NCBI RefSeq assembly: GCF_024756235.1 | Contig: NZ_JANUGY010000003.1 | Location: forward strand, 124,001 to 188,000 | Source: Massilia kyonggiensis | GTDB lineage: Bacteria > Pseudomonadota > Gammaproteobacteria > Burkholderiales > Burkholderiaceae_D | Length of the DNA: 64,000 nt | Reading direction: 5' to 3' | Part shown: in pieces, positions 40,260 through 50,124 of the stretch | Numbering within the stretch: position 1 is the first letter of the stretch | Layout of the letters: each line of letters opens with the position of its first letter | Position numbers and translations under genes: made by a program | Notes under the pieces: generated by a model | Database searches by the model: none | Seen by the model: the letters and a program-made list of their open reading frames with translations, nothing else | What the model was told of the DNA's origin: nothing

Positions 40260-42473
40260 ATGAAAAATATTGATCGACGCCGTCGCGCCGTATGCATGGG
40301 CATGCTGGGCGGACTTGCCGGGCTCACCATGGGCGACGCTGCCAGGGCGCGTCCCACCATCGACGACGCGGCACGCGTGTTTCGTCTCGACGGCGGCGCC
40401 GTCACCTATGCGTTCGGCGTCAACCCGGATGGCCGCCTGCAGACCATCTATTGGGGCAGCGCGTTGGCGCCGGACGATCCGCTGCCGGCGCCGGCACCCG
40501 TCCCCGAAAACTCCAGCAACGAAACGTCGATCACCGTCACGCCGTTCGAGTATCCCGGCTTCGGCGCGGGCCTGACGGTGGAGCCGGCGCTCAAGGTCAC
40601 CTTTCCCGACGGCGTGCGCGACCTGGACCTGCGCTACGTCGGCCACCGGATCGACGGCGAACGCCTCATAGTCACGCTCAAGGACGTGAGCCGCGCCGTG
40701 CACGTCACGCTCGCCTATGCCATGGATGCCGCATCCGGCATCCTGTCCCGCAGCGCCGTCGTCGAGAACCGCACGAACGGCTGGATCCAGGTCGACCAGA
40801 TGGCCGCGGCCAGCATCAACCTGCCTTACGACGACGATTATCGACTCTCCTACCTGACCGGGCGCTGGGCCGGGGAGTTCGCGCTGCAGACCCGCCCGGT
40901 CGGCCCCGGCGCGACGGTGATCGAGAGCCGCAAGGGCGTGACGTCGCACCAGGCCAACCCATGGATTGCGCTGAGCCGGGCCATGACCGAAGAAGAGTCC
41001 GGCCCCGTCTGGTTCGGCGCACTGGGCTGGAGCGGCGCGTGGCGCATCGGTGTCGACATGGACTCTCTTGGCGGTGTCCGCGTGACGGCCGGCTACAACC
41101 CCTTCGATTTCGCCTATCGGCTCAAGCCCGGCGAACGCCTCGCCTCTCCCCTGTTCCATGCCGGGTATTCCGGCGATGGTTTCGGCGGCGCGTCGCGCCT
41201 GTTCCACCGCTACCAGCGCACGCGGATCCTGCCGGCGTTGCGTCCGCGGCCCGTTCTCTACAATTCGTGGGAAGCGACCGAGTTCGCCGTCGACGAAGCG
41301 GGGCAAATGGCGCTGGCCGAGAAAGCCGCGAGCCTTGGCATCGAACGCTTCGTCGTCGACGATGGCTGGTTTGGCGCGCGCAACAATTCGAAGGCCGGCC
41401 TGGGCGACTGGGTCGTCAACACGAAAAAATTCCCGAACGGGCTGACGCCACTGATCAAACGCGTCAACGACCTGGGCATGGAATTCGGGCTGTGGGTCGA
41501 GCCGGAGATGGTCAATCCGGACAGCGATTTGTACCGGGCCCATCCGGACTGGGTCATCCATTTTCCGGGCCGCACGCGCTCCGAAGCCCGCGACCAGCTG
41601 GTGCTCAACCTGGCGCGCAAGGACGTGTACGACCACCTCCTGACGGTATTGGACAGGCTGCTCGGCGCGAACAACATCGCCTTCCTCAAGTGGGACCACA
41701 ATCGCGCCTGGTCCGAACCGGGCTGGCCGCAGGTGCCGCCGGCGGAGCAGCAACGACTGTACGTGACGTACGTGGACAATCTCTACAAGCTGCTCGGCGA
41801 GCTGCGCCGGCGCCACCCGAAGGTCGAGATCGAATCGTGCGCCAGCGGTGGCGGCCGTGTCGATCTCGGCATCATGGCCCTGACCGACCAGGTCTGGGTG
41901 TCCGACAATACCGACCCGTACGACCGCCTGCTGATCCAGGATGGCTTCAGCCGGGCCTATGCGCCGGCCATCATGATGGCCTGGGTGACCGACTCGCCCA
42001 ACTGGGTCAACAAGCGCGCCACGTCGCTGGAATACCGCTTCGTGTCGTCCATGCAGGGCGCGCTCGGGATCGGCGCGAACCTGAACCACTGGAATGCCCG
42101 CGACTTCACGGAAGCGAAGCGGCTCATTGCCGAGTACAAGCGCATTCGCGTGACCGTCCAACAAGGCGACTTGTACCGGCTGATATCGCCGCAGGGCGGC
42201 TCGGCCCGCTCGGCGACCCTGTCCGTCGCACAGGACGGCAACCAGGCCGTCCTCTTCGCCTTCCTTCACTCGGGAGGCATGCGCGATCCGGCGCCCCCTA
42301 TCCGGTTGCGCGGACTCGATCCACGGAAGATGTATGGGCTGCGCACCATTGCAGGCGGCGTGGCGCCACGCACCCCGAAACGGGCGAGCGGCGCCTACTG
42401 GATGGGACAAGGGATACAGCCCAACCTCGCCGGCGACTTCCAGGCCGCGGCCATCGTCCTGGAAGTGGCCTGA
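40260..42473 (+). CDS. Alpha-galactosidase, GH36
   Basis: The protein has 737 residues and starts with a signal peptide that resembles a Tat signal (RRRRAVCMGMLGG). The N-terminal beta-supersandwich domain precedes a TIM barrel with IERFVVDDGWFGARNNSKAG, LWVEPEMVNPDSDLYRAHPD, the nucleophile D479 in FLKWDHNRAW and the acid/base D549 in VWVSDNTDPYDRL. These are the hallmarks of GH36 alpha-galactosidases that remove alpha-1,6-galactose from raffinose-type sugars or galactomannan. It is presumably periplasmic. It lies far from the sugar locus at the left end but could serve the same nutrition. Confidence 0.95.
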   Translation: MKNIDRRRRAVCMGMLGGLAGLTMGDAARARPTIDDAARVFRLDGGAVTYAFGVNPDGRLQTIYWGSALAPDDPLPAPAPVPENSSNETSITVTPFEYPGFGAGLTVEPALKVTFPDGVRDLDLRYVGHRIDGERLIVTLKDVSRAVHVTLAYAMDAASGILSRSAVVENRTNGWIQVDQMAAASINLPYDDDYRLSYLTGRWAGEFALQTRPVGPGATVIESRKGVTSHQANPWIALSRAMTEEESGPVWFGALGWSGAWRIGVDMDSLGGVRVTAGYNPFDFAYRLKPGERLASPLFHAGYSGDGFGGASRLFHRYQRTRILPALRPRPVLYNSWEATEFAVDEAGQMALAEKAASLGIERFVVDDGWFGARNNSKAGLGDWVVNTKKFPNGLTPLIKRVNDLGMEFGLWVEPEMVNPDSDLYRAHPDWVIHFPGRTRSEARDQLVLNLARKDVYDHLLTVLDRLLGANNIAFLKWDHNRAWSEPGWPQVPPAEQQRLYVTYVDNLYKLLGELRRRHPKVEIESCASGGGRVDLGIMALTDQVWVSDNTDPYDRLLIQDGFSRAYAPAIMMAWVTDSPNWVNKRATSLEYRFVSSMQGALGIGANLNHWNARDFTEAKRLIAEYKRIRVTVQQGDLYRLISPQGGSARSATLSVAQDGNQAVLFAFLHSGGMRDPAPPIRLRGLDPRKMYGLRTIAGGVAPRTPKRASGAYWMGQGIQPNLAGDFQAAAIVLEVA

Positions 42474-42485
42474 CGAGGTGCGCCT

Positions 42486-44252
42486 TTACTGCCCGGTTGC
42501 CTCGTCCACGTCCGCGCCCACATTGATCGCCGCATACGCCCGCTTCACGGCAATCAGCTCGCGGCTGCTCTTGCCGTACAACTGGCCGGCCGCCTCGATC
42601 ATCTTGGCGCGGGCATCCGCGTAATTGGTGCTCGACGTGAACAAGGTCGTGTTCGCCTTGAACCAGATCCGGTACGCCTTGTCGATGCCGATGCCCGTCA
42701 TCGCGGCCGGCGTCTTGACGAGGTATTTGCTGTAGTAATCGCTGGCCTTGTCCGCGCTCGAGCCTTGCGCGAGGAAGTAGAACATGCGGTTGTTCGGGCC
42801 GCTGCTGTAGTGCACGTCCAGGCGCTTGATCGAGCTGTTCCAGGCGTCCGGGCTGCTGCCGTCCTTGCTCGGGCGGTACATCCAGCGCAGCGGCGTGCCC
42901 GTCTTGCTGATTTCCTTGCCCAGCACCCAGTCGTTGCCCGTGAGCGGGATGCTGTCGCCCTTCCCGCCCCCGCGCGCATACGCTTCGACGGCCTCGCCGT
43001 TGATGTCCGACGACGATTCGTTCAGGCCGCCCGACTCGCCGGAATACGTCAGGTTCGACGTGGCGGCCGTCACGCCGTGGCCCATCTCGTGGCCGATCAC
43101 GTCGATCGAGCCGAGGCTGTTGAAGTAGGAGCCGTCGCCGACGAACATGCAGCGGCACGTGTCGCTGTAATAGGCGTTGTCGTACGCCGTGTTGACGTGC
43201 GCCGCGATGTACGTGGCCGTGTTGTGCCCGTCCAGCGACAGCCAGTTGAACACGTTCTTCATCGTGTCGTACGTGTTCATCAGGCCCCACATCGCGTTCA
43301 CGGCGGCCGTCTGGCCGTTCGCGTTCGTCGTCGAGCCGCCGTCCACGTACTGCTTGCCGTCGCCCCACGTGTTCGTGTCGTTGACGTAGACGCTGCCCGC
43401 ACTCGTGCCATGGTTCGCGTTCGTGATCGCCATCGCGCCGAACGTGCCGCCCGTGCCGCGGGCGTCGTCGATCATCCGGTACTTGCCTTCGCTGAAGGTC
43501 GTGTTGATGGGCACGTCGCCGTTGTACTGGCTGTGGCCCACGCCCACCACCGTCTGCAGCATGTTCCACTGCGCGAGGATGGCGCCGTCGCGCGCGCTGA
43601 CGATGGTGTCGTGGTACACGGGCTTGTCGCCGACGACCATGCGCGTGTGCACCAGATAGGCCAGTTCATAGTGGTCGACGACGTCCTGCACGTCCAGCGC
43701 GTTGAGCTCCTGCTCCTGCTTGTCGCGCGCGTCGGGCACGCGTTCCGTGCGCATCGCGGGCCAGATGATCAGTTCCGCGCTGGGCGGCGCCTCGTGGCGG
43801 ACCGATTTTCCTAGCGACGCCAGCGCCGCATCGATCGCGGCCTTCGACGAGATCGCGGGCACGACGCTGAAATCCGTGCCCGGCCCGGCGGCGTCGGCCT
43901 TGGCAAAATTGGCGCGCTGCTCGGAATCGGACTCGGACAGGATCATGCCGTTCGCATCCAGCACGAGCACGGATTCGAAGCCGAAGATGCGCACGTTTTT
44001 ATACGTGTGGGCCACGCGCGCGATTTGCGTGCCCTGCGTGCCGGGATGCCGGGCCAGGATCGCATGGCCGAAGCGCGCATCCTGTCCGCGCGCCGCGCGC
44101 CGTGCGTCCAGCTGGGCCAGCAGCGCCGCGTCGGACTGCGGGGACGCGGCAACCGCCGGGCTCATCGTGCCTGGACCGGCCGCACCCGCGGGCACGACGA
44201 CAGCCAGGGACAGGGCGCCGAACGACGCCAGCAACATCTTGCGCTTGTTCAT
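42486..44252 (-). CDS. Secreted M4-family (thermolysin-like) metallopeptidase, preproprotein
   Basis: I chose the ATG at 44252 because AGGAAA precedes it at 6 nt; the ATG at 44267 lies inside the ribosome site. The 588 residues comprise a signal peptide (to AGAAGP), an FTP/PepSY propeptide (about 40-225) and the mature enzyme. The zinc site is HEMGH at 388-392 with the third ligand E412 in GGLNESSSDI. The C-terminal His region lies in RLDVHYSSGPNNRMFYFLAQ. It is an extracellular protease matured by removal of the propeptide. It is convergent with the alpha-galactosidase gene and separate from the following minus-strand operon by a terminator. Confidence 0.94.
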   Translation of the reverse strand: MNKRKMLLASFGALSLAVVVPAGAAGPGTMSPAVAASPQSDAALLAQLDARRAARGQDARFGHAILARHPGTQGTQIARVAHTYKNVRIFGFESVLVLDANGMILSESDSEQRANFAKADAAGPGTDFSVVPAISSKAAIDAALASLGKSVRHEAPPSAELIIWPAMRTERVPDARDKQEQELNALDVQDVVDHYELAYLVHTRMVVGDKPVYHDTIVSARDGAILAQWNMLQTVVGVGHSQYNGDVPINTTFSEGKYRMIDDARGTGGTFGAMAITNANHGTSAGSVYVNDTNTWGDGKQYVDGGSTTNANGQTAAVNAMWGLMNTYDTMKNVFNWLSLDGHNTATYIAAHVNTAYDNAYYSDTCRCMFVGDGSYFNSLGSIDVIGHEMGHGVTAATSNLTYSGESGGLNESSSDINGEAVEAYARGGGKGDSIPLTGNDWVLGKEISKTGTPLRWMYRPSKDGSSPDAWNSSIKRLDVHYSSGPNNRMFYFLAQGSSADKASDYYSKYLVKTPAAMTGIGIDKAYRIWFKANTTLFTSSTNYADARAKMIEAAGQLYGKSSRELIAVKRAYAAINVGADVDEATGQ

Positions 44253-44325
44253 GAGATTTCCTTTCATTGAGCGGGCACACCGATGCAGTGTGGACGAGCT
44301 CGCTCAAAGGAATTTGCTCAAGCGC

Positions 44326-44360
44326 AAAAAGCCCTACGGCGCTTGCGGCAGCCGTAGGGC
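44326..44360 (-). terminator. Intrinsic terminator after the His-rich protein gene
   Basis: On the minus strand, GCCCTACGGC (44351-44360) and its perfect partner (44331-44340) form a 10-bp stem around a 10-nt loop, followed by TTTTT. It ends the alcohol dehydrogenase/His-rich transcript before the peptidase promoter. Confidence 0.85.
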
Positions 44361-44411
44361 GGGATGAAAAGGTGCAAATGACGGTGCGCCCAGGCGCACC
44401 TCACAGGACGC

Positions 44412-44978
44412 TCAGCGCTCGCGCCGGCGCATCAGGTATACGGCCGTGCCGACGACGGCACCGGCCAGCACCGCCTTCTTCACGAGGCCGGCCCGGTTGT
44501 GCTCCCACTCCGCCTTGATGCCCATTTCGCCCAGCACGTTCGGCACCTTGCCGTGGGCGAGGTCTTCGCCGATGCCCTCGACGACGTTCACGCGGTCCGC
44601 GGCCAGCAGCAGGAGCCAGTGGCGCAGGTCGTTTTCCGACCATTTGAACGCGAGGCGGCGCATCATGCCGGACAGGCCTTTCGGCGGCTGCGCGGTGCCG
44701 AAGATCGGCGTGATGCCGGGCCGTTCCGTCGACACGAGGACCTCGACGTCTTCCGGCTGCTGCGGCAGCTTGCCCTCGTGCGGGTGGATGAAGCGCGCGG
44801 GCATGCGCTCCATCGGCACGGCCGGGCGGTTCTTGCGGTCGAGGTCGGCGCCCCAGCCCTCGATGTGCGACAACTCTTCGCGGGTCGGGCGGCGCGGGCC
44901 TTCGGCCATGTCGCCCTGCAGCGGGTGGGAATGCACGTGCCCGGCGTCGTCGTGATGATGTGGATGGTTGTGTTCCAT
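44412..44978 (-). CDS. Hypothetical protein with His-rich N-terminus and C-terminal membrane segment, 188 aa
   Basis: The N-terminus MEHNHPHHHDDAGHVHSHP has nine histidines in the first 19 residues and is likely metal-binding. The middle is soluble (GWGADLDRKNRPAVPMERMP, VNVVEGIGEDLAHGKVPNVL), and the C-terminus ends in a hydrophobic segment (AVLAGAVVGTAVYL) followed by RRRER, as for a tail-anchored membrane protein. No family is recognised. It follows the zinc alcohol dehydrogenase gene by 9 nt and shares its terminator, so a role in metal supply to that enzyme is a reasonable guess but unproven. Confidence 0.7.
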   Translation of the reverse strand: MEHNHPHHHDDAGHVHSHPLQGDMAEGPRRPTREELSHIEGWGADLDRKNRPAVPMERMPARFIHPHEGKLPQQPEDVEVLVSTERPGITPIFGTAQPPKGLSGMMRRLAFKWSENDLRHWLLLLAADRVNVVEGIGEDLAHGKVPNVLGEMGIKAEWEHNRAGLVKKAVLAGAVVGTAVYLMRRRER

Positions 44979-44987
44979 GACGTCTCC

Positions 44988-46172
44988 TCAATGCAAAGCG
45001 GTGGCCTTCACGGCCTGGACCTCGCGCGCCGACGGCGGGATCAGGACGGGCTTGATGCAGTTGTCGAGCTTGCTCGAGAAGATGTGGTACGCGTCCGCCA
45101 CCTCTTCCAGCGGCACCCGGTGCGTGATGATTTCCTTCGGGTTCAGGCGGCCTTCGCGGATGTGCTCGATCAGGCGCGGCAGGTGGCGCTTCACGCTCGC
45201 CTGGTTCGCGCGGATCGTCAGGCCCTTGTTCACCACGTTGCCGATCGGGACCGCGTTGAACGTCGGGCCGTACACGCCCACGATCGACACGTTGCCGCCC
45301 TTGCGCACGCTGTTGATGGCCCAGTGCAGCACGGTCGAGGCGCCGGCCTGCATCTTCATCAGGCGGCCCGTCAGCGTCTGCGCGATGGAACCGGCCGCGT
45401 CGCCGCCCACGCAATCGATGGTGACGTCCGCGCCCATCCAGTCCGTCATTTTCTTGATGTGCTCCGCCATGTCGTTCACTTCGCGGAAGTTCACGACCTC
45501 GCATTGGGCAAAGCGCTTGACGAATTCCAGGCGGTACTCGACCTCGTCCACGACGATCACCCTGCCCGCGCCCATCAGCCACGCGGCTTTCGCGGCGAAG
45601 ATGCCGACCGGGCCGGCGCCGAAGACGACCACGGTGTCGCCTTCCTGGATGTCGCCCATCTCGGCGGCCTGGTAGCCGGTCGGGAGGGCGTCCGTCAGCA
45701 GCACGGCGTCGTCCAGATGCAGGTCGTCGGGGATCGGATACGGGCCCACGTCGGCCATCGGCACGCGCACGTACTCGGCCTGGCCGCCGTCGTAGCCGCC
45801 CGCCGTGTGCGAATAGCCGTAGATGCCGCCGACGGCCGTCGCTTCCGGATTCGTGTTGTGGCAATTGCCGAACAGTTCGCGCTGGCAGAAGAAGCAGGAG
45901 CCGCAGAACAGGTTGAACGGCACCAGTACCCGGTCGCCGGCTTTCAGCGTCTGCACGTCGCGGCCCACGTCCACGACTTCGCCGACGAATTCATGGCCGA
46001 ACGTGTGGCCCACGCGCGTGTCGGGCACCATGCCGTGGTAAAGGTGCAGGTCGGACCCGCAGATGCAGGAACGCAGCACGCGCACGATGGCGTCGCCCGG
46101 GTGTTCGATGACGGGATCGGGCTTGTAATCGGCGCGGACGCGATACGGTCCCCGGTAATTCATTGCCAGCAT
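44988..46172 (-). CDS. Zinc-dependent alcohol dehydrogenase (formaldehyde-dehydrogenase-like)
   Basis: I chose the ATG at 46172 because GAGGAGGAA lies just upstream (394 residues); an in-frame ATG at 46163 is next. Catalytic zinc ligands: C38 in SCICGSDLHLYHG and the GHEFVGEV histidine/glutamate. The structural zinc site is FNLFCGSCFFCQRELFGNC (four Cys). The Rossmann segment VVVFGAGPVGIFAAKAAWLMG binds NAD(P). The class resembles glutathione-independent formaldehyde dehydrogenase-like enzymes. It is the first gene of a two-gene unit with the His-rich protein. Confidence 0.9.
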   Translation of the reverse strand: MLAMNYRGPYRVRADYKPDPVIEHPGDAIVRVLRSCICGSDLHLYHGMVPDTRVGHTFGHEFVGEVVDVGRDVQTLKAGDRVLVPFNLFCGSCFFCQRELFGNCHNTNPEATAVGGIYGYSHTAGGYDGGQAEYVRVPMADVGPYPIPDDLHLDDAVLLTDALPTGYQAAEMGDIQEGDTVVVFGAGPVGIFAAKAAWLMGAGRVIVVDEVEYRLEFVKRFAQCEVVNFREVNDMAEHIKKMTDWMGADVTIDCVGGDAAGSIAQTLTGRLMKMQAGASTVLHWAINSVRKGGNVSIVGVYGPTFNAVPIGNVVNKGLTIRANQASVKRHLPRLIEHIREGRLNPKEIITHRVPLEEVADAYHIFSSKLDNCIKPVLIPPSAREVQAVKATALH

Positions 46173-46335
46173 AATTCCTCCTCGTTGGATGACGGCCCGC
46201 CGCAATGGACGAGCGCTTGACAACAAGGTATGTCAAAACGCTAAGGAAGGCGATACGCGCACGGAAACGAACGGGGGTTTCGGAACACTTTTTTTGAAGA
46301 GTCGCAGTGCTTTGTTTTTAAAAGGAAACGGCCTC

Positions 46336-47205
46336 TCAGAGCTGACGCGCCTCGAAGGTATTGCACTGCTCGACGGACCCCGTCTGCAGGCCGCGCGTAA
46401 ACCAGCGCACGCGCTGGGCCGACGTGCCGTGCGTGAACGAATCCGGCACGACCTCGCCGCGCGACTGGCGCTGCAGCGCGTCGTCGCCGATGGCGCTCGC
46501 GGCGTTCAGCGCGGACTCCACGTCGCCCTGTTCGATGATCTGCTTGGCCTGGTTCGTGTGGTAGGCCCACACGCCGGCGAAGCAGTCGGCCTGCAGTTCC
46601 AGCCGCACGGATGCGGCGTTGGCTTCCCGTTCCGACAGATGCTCGCGCGCGCTGTCGACCTTGCCCGAGATGCCCAGCAGGTTCTGCACGTGGTGGCCGA
46701 CCTCGTGCGCGATCACGTATGCCTGCGTGAATTCGCCACCCACCTTGAAGCGCTGCTGCATCATGCGGAAGAACGTCAGGTCGATGTACACCTTGCGGTC
46801 GGCCGGGCAGTAGAACGGCCCGACGGCGGACTGGCCCACGCCGCAACCGCCCGTCGACGTGCGGCCCGAATACAGCACGAGGCGCGGCGGCGAATACGTC
46901 CCCCCGTTGGCGCGGAAGATCTGCGACCACGTGTCTTCCGTGTAGCCGAGCACGGTGCGCACGAACTGCGTCTCGCGGTCGTTCGCGGGCGGGTGCGCGG
47001 GCGCCTGCTGGACCTGGGCCGGCGAGCCGCCCGACAGCAGGCTCAGGATCGTGGACGGCGACACGCCGAAGAACCACGAGCCGAGCAGCGCAATGGCGAT
47101 CGTGCCGATGCCGACGGTCCCGCCGCCGATGCCGAATCCGCCGCCGCCCCCACCGCCGCGGCGGTCCTCGATGTTGTCGCTCTGCCTGTCGCCTTCCCAA
47201 CGCAT
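46336..47205 (-). CDS. Neutral zinc metallopeptidase, YpfJ-like
   Basis: The protein has 289 residues. After a Gly-rich stretch a membrane segment follows (TIAIALLGSWFFGVSPSTIL, about 35-54). The peptidase domain carries AYVIAHEVGHHVQNLLGI (HEXXH) and downstream ELQADCFAGVWAY with the third ligand region. The family (PF04228, Zn_peptidase) is widespread but poorly characterised. It is membrane-anchored, with the catalytic domain probably periplasmic. A 60-aa gene lies immediately upstream on the same strand. Confidence 0.9.
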   Translation of the reverse strand: MRWEGDRQSDNIEDRRGGGGGGGFGIGGGTVGIGTIAIALLGSWFFGVSPSTILSLLSGGSPAQVQQAPAHPPANDRETQFVRTVLGYTEDTWSQIFRANGGTYSPPRLVLYSGRTSTGGCGVGQSAVGPFYCPADRKVYIDLTFFRMMQQRFKVGGEFTQAYVIAHEVGHHVQNLLGISGKVDSAREHLSEREANAASVRLELQADCFAGVWAYHTNQAKQIIEQGDVESALNAASAIGDDALQRQSRGEVVPDSFTHGTSAQRVRWFTRGLQTGSVEQCNTFEARQL

Positions 47206-47241
47206 GATGTTCTCCTTGCTTGTTGTCGAGCCGGAGGACCG

Positions 47242-47424
47242 TCAGCGTTCCTTGGCACGCCTGGTCTTCACCGACCCCATGTTTTCGCGCGCATCCTTGA
47301 GGCGGAACTCGTCGTCCACCGCCAGGCCGGCGCGCGCTTCGTCGTGCAGCAGGCGTTCGTGGCGCTCGCGTTCGACCTCGCGCTCCAGTCGTTCGCGGAG
47401 GGTTACGTCCGGCGTCGTTTTCAT
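47242..47424 (-). CDS. Small charged protein, 60 aa
   Basis: The ATG at 47424 follows GAGGACG by 3 nt. The product is dominated by Arg and Glu (RERLEREVERERHERLLHDE) and would form a charged helix, with a basic C-terminus (KTRRAKER). It starts 36 nt upstream of the zinc peptidase gene and could be its leader gene in a short operon. No family recognised. Confidence 0.6.
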   Translation of the reverse strand: MKTTPDVTLRERLEREVERERHERLLHDEARAGLAVDDEFRLKDARENMGSVKTRRAKER

Positions 47425-47618
47425 GGTCGTCCTCGTCTATAGGGCCACGCGTCCTGCATCAGCCCGTCCATTGTGCATACGGCGCGCGGCCGCATCTGTT
47501 CGAACTCTCACATAATCCCCATCATGCCATACGGCAGATCCGGGGTGGATGACAGCCCGTCCACGTCTCTGTGCGTCCCCGTACGGACGCACGCGGGCAC
47601 GTCGGGCAAGCTCCGCGC

Positions 47619-48584
47619 ATGACCCCGACCGCCCCCACTTCCGCCCACCACGACACGCTGGCCGCGCTCGGCCGCAGTCTACAGGCCACCGGCTACCGTT
47701 TCGTGACCGTCACCCCCGCCACGCACCGCCGGGTCAACAACCGTCCGGAGAACGCCTGGGCCCGCGACCTGCGCGGGGTGCTCGGCTGGAGCCGGCCGTA
47801 CCGCGCCGGCGTGCTGCCCGAGCCCGTCGACGGCCAGCTGCGCGCGGCCGGGCTGGCGGTCCCGGAGGGCGCGGACGGGTGGCGCGTCGGCATGCGCGCC
47901 TCGACCATCGGCGACCACCTGTACTTCCATTCGGCCTGGCCCACGTCCGCCGAGGATGCCGTGTTCTTCGGCCCCGACACCTACCGCTACACGAGCGCCC
48001 TGAAGCGCGTGCTCGGCCCGCACGGCGGCCTGCGCCGGCCCGTGCGGCGCGCCGTCGACATCGGGGCCGGCGCCGGTCCCGGTGCGATCGAACTGGCGCT
48101 GCGCTGCCCCGACGCCACCGTCTACGCGGCCGACATCAACCCGGCCGCGCTGGCCCTCGCGGAAGTCAACGCGGGCCTGAACGGCGCGCACAACGTCGTG
48201 CCCTGCCGCAGCGACCTGCTGGACGGCGTCGACGGCGGCTTCGACCTCGTCATGTCCAACCCGCCGTACATCCTCGACCCGGACGAGCTGACGTACCGCC
48301 ACGGCGGCGGCACGCACGGCGCCGAACTGTCGATCCGCATCGTGCACGCGGCGCTGGACCGGCTGCATCCCGGCGGCAGCCTGCTGCTGTACACGGGCGT
48401 GGCCATCGTCGACGGCGCCGACCCGTTCCTCGCCGCCATCCGCGACCGGCTCGATGCCGACACGGACGCCTGGTCGTACGAGGAACTCGATCCGGACGTG
48501 TTCGGCGGCCAGCTGGGCTGCGAGGGGTACGAGAACGTGGAGCGCATCGCGGCCGTGTGGCTGCATGCCGTCCGGCGCGGGTGA
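47619..48584 (+). CDS. SAM-dependent methyltransferase, HemK/PrmC-like fold
   Basis: The ATG at 47619 gives 321 residues. The Rossmann core shows RRAVDIGAGAGPGAIELALR (motif I), TVYAADINPAALALAEVNA, and the N6/Q-methyltransferase active-site motif FDLVMSNPPYILDP. The N-terminal 130 residues are specific (YRFVTVTPATHRRVNN, RASTIGDHLYFHSAWPT) and lack a signal peptide. NPPY suggests methylation of a glutamine or adenine amino group, perhaps on a protein or RNA. It is not PrmC itself, which has a different N-terminal domain. It stands alone. Confidence 0.82.
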   Translation: MTPTAPTSAHHDTLAALGRSLQATGYRFVTVTPATHRRVNNRPENAWARDLRGVLGWSRPYRAGVLPEPVDGQLRAAGLAVPEGADGWRVGMRASTIGDHLYFHSAWPTSAEDAVFFGPDTYRYTSALKRVLGPHGGLRRPVRRAVDIGAGAGPGAIELALRCPDATVYAADINPAALALAEVNAGLNGAHNVVPCRSDLLDGVDGGFDLVMSNPPYILDPDELTYRHGGGTHGAELSIRIVHAALDRLHPGGSLLLYTGVAIVDGADPFLAAIRDRLDADTDAWSYEELDPDVFGGQLGCEGYENVERIAAVWLHAVRRG

Positions 48585-48851
48585 AAAGGCGTTTGCGACC
48601 GCGGCGTTTTCCGGTTTAACTTGTGAAAAGTTTCGGCCACCATTTCACGTTTCAGATTCGCTGTCCATCACTTGCAACGGCTAGTTGGAAATTACTTGCA
48701 TGTTGCAATTTGCTCATGTTACCTTTGGTTCCAAATTTTCCCAGGCATTCCAGGCGCGGGCGCGCGGGCATGATGCAGTCGGTTGACCTGTCATCAGAAG
48801 AATATCCAATGAATCAGGTAGCCGCTTGTCTTCAATGCATCTAAGTTAGCC

Positions 48852-50030
48852 ATGTCGAATCAATACTCTCAACTTGAAGCTGGAATCAACGGGAATGTCC
48901 AGGGCGTGCCCATGCGGAAAGAATTTTCGATTTACCTGGATTTCATCCGGTTCATGGCTGCACTTCTGGTCGCGATCTCGCACTCGAACAACCGCGCCCT
49001 GATTTCCGATATTGTCCCGTTCACGGAGCATTCGCGAGCAGCCGTGATCATTTTTTTCATTCTGTCGGGATATGTGATCTCGTTTGTCACGTCCGAGCGT
49101 GAACGCACGCCGATCGAATACTGGTCGAGCCGACTGTCCCGCTTTTACATGCTGGTGATACCCGTCGTGCTGCTCACGCCAGTTCTTGACGCCATTGGGC
49201 AAACACTGGCGCCGCAAGTTTACGACGGCAAAACGACGCATGGCCTCGTGCTGGTCAGGATCCTGACGAGCCTGACGTATATGAACGAAGTCTGGAACCT
49301 TTCGATCATGTCGTTTTCGAATGTTCCTTTCTGGTCGCTCTGCTATGAAATGTGGTACTACGCCATGTTTGCGGTATTTGCGTTTGCAAAAGGCCGTGTG
49401 CGGACCTTGTTGCTCGCCGCCTGTGCCCTGGTGGTAGGACCGAAAATACTGGTGCTTGCGCCGATCTGGGTGCTGGGTGTCGTCCTGCATCGGTGGAGGG
49501 CGCTCGAACGGATACCCGAGGCGATATCCTGGATATTGTTTTTCGGCTCGTTCGGTTTGTATGCGCTATTCCAGCACTACGACCTTTCGAATTATGGCTA
49601 CATCCAGCTGGGCCGCCTGATCGGCAAAGAATGGGCCTACCAGTTCGCTTTCTCGCGGTGTTTCATCACGGATTACCCGCTGGCCTTGATCGTCGCGGCC
49701 AACTTCGTCGGGTTCCGGAATATAGCGGGCAGGTTCGGTTGGCTCCTTATCCCGCTGGAGCGGCCGATCCGGTGGATCGCGGGGTTGACGTTCCCGCTGT
49801 ATATCATTCACCAGCCATTGCTTCTATTTTTCTCGGCTCTCATCAACGGCGATCCGCACACCCCGGTATTTTATTTCGAAGTCGTCGCGTGCACGCTGGC
49901 GACCGTGGCAATCGCCGGTGCCTGGTGCGAGAAATACCGGAAGAGCGTCAAACGCTGGATCAAGGGCGTCTTGCAGGGATTGAGTGCGCGATTCACCGGC
50001 GATGCGGCCGGCAAGCCTTTGGCTCAGTAG
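48852..50030 (+). CDS. Acyltransferase family 3 membrane protein
   Basis: The protein has 392 residues with about ten membrane segments. The family signature occurs near the N-terminus: EFSIYLDFIRFMAALLVAIS with His (SHSNN) and later the SRLSRFYMLVIPVV motif. An ATG at 48912 is an alternative start. It likely O-acetylates or otherwise acylates a polysaccharide or lipid-linked sugar. The segment 48.8-53.2 kb looks less GC-rich than its flanks and its codon use is more mixed, pointing to horizontal acquisition of a glycan-modification locus. Confidence 0.85.
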   Translation: MSNQYSQLEAGINGNVQGVPMRKEFSIYLDFIRFMAALLVAISHSNNRALISDIVPFTEHSRAAVIIFFILSGYVISFVTSERERTPIEYWSSRLSRFYMLVIPVVLLTPVLDAIGQTLAPQVYDGKTTHGLVLVRILTSLTYMNEVWNLSIMSFSNVPFWSLCYEMWYYAMFAVFAFAKGRVRTLLLAACALVVGPKILVLAPIWVLGVVLHRWRALERIPEAISWILFFGSFGLYALFQHYDLSNYGYIQLGRLIGKEWAYQFAFSRCFITDYPLALIVAANFVGFRNIAGRFGWLLIPLERPIRWIAGLTFPLYIIHQPLLLFFSALINGDPHTPVFYFEVVACTLATVAIAGAWCEKYRKSVKRWIKGVLQGLSARFTGDAAGKPLAQ

Positions 50031-50124
50031 CGCAAGTCAGCCAGCCCGCGACGGGCAGTCAACACGGCAATCGTTTCCGGCTCAAGGCCGGCTTTGTCGG
50101 GCCAATAACAACTATTGAAGTTCC

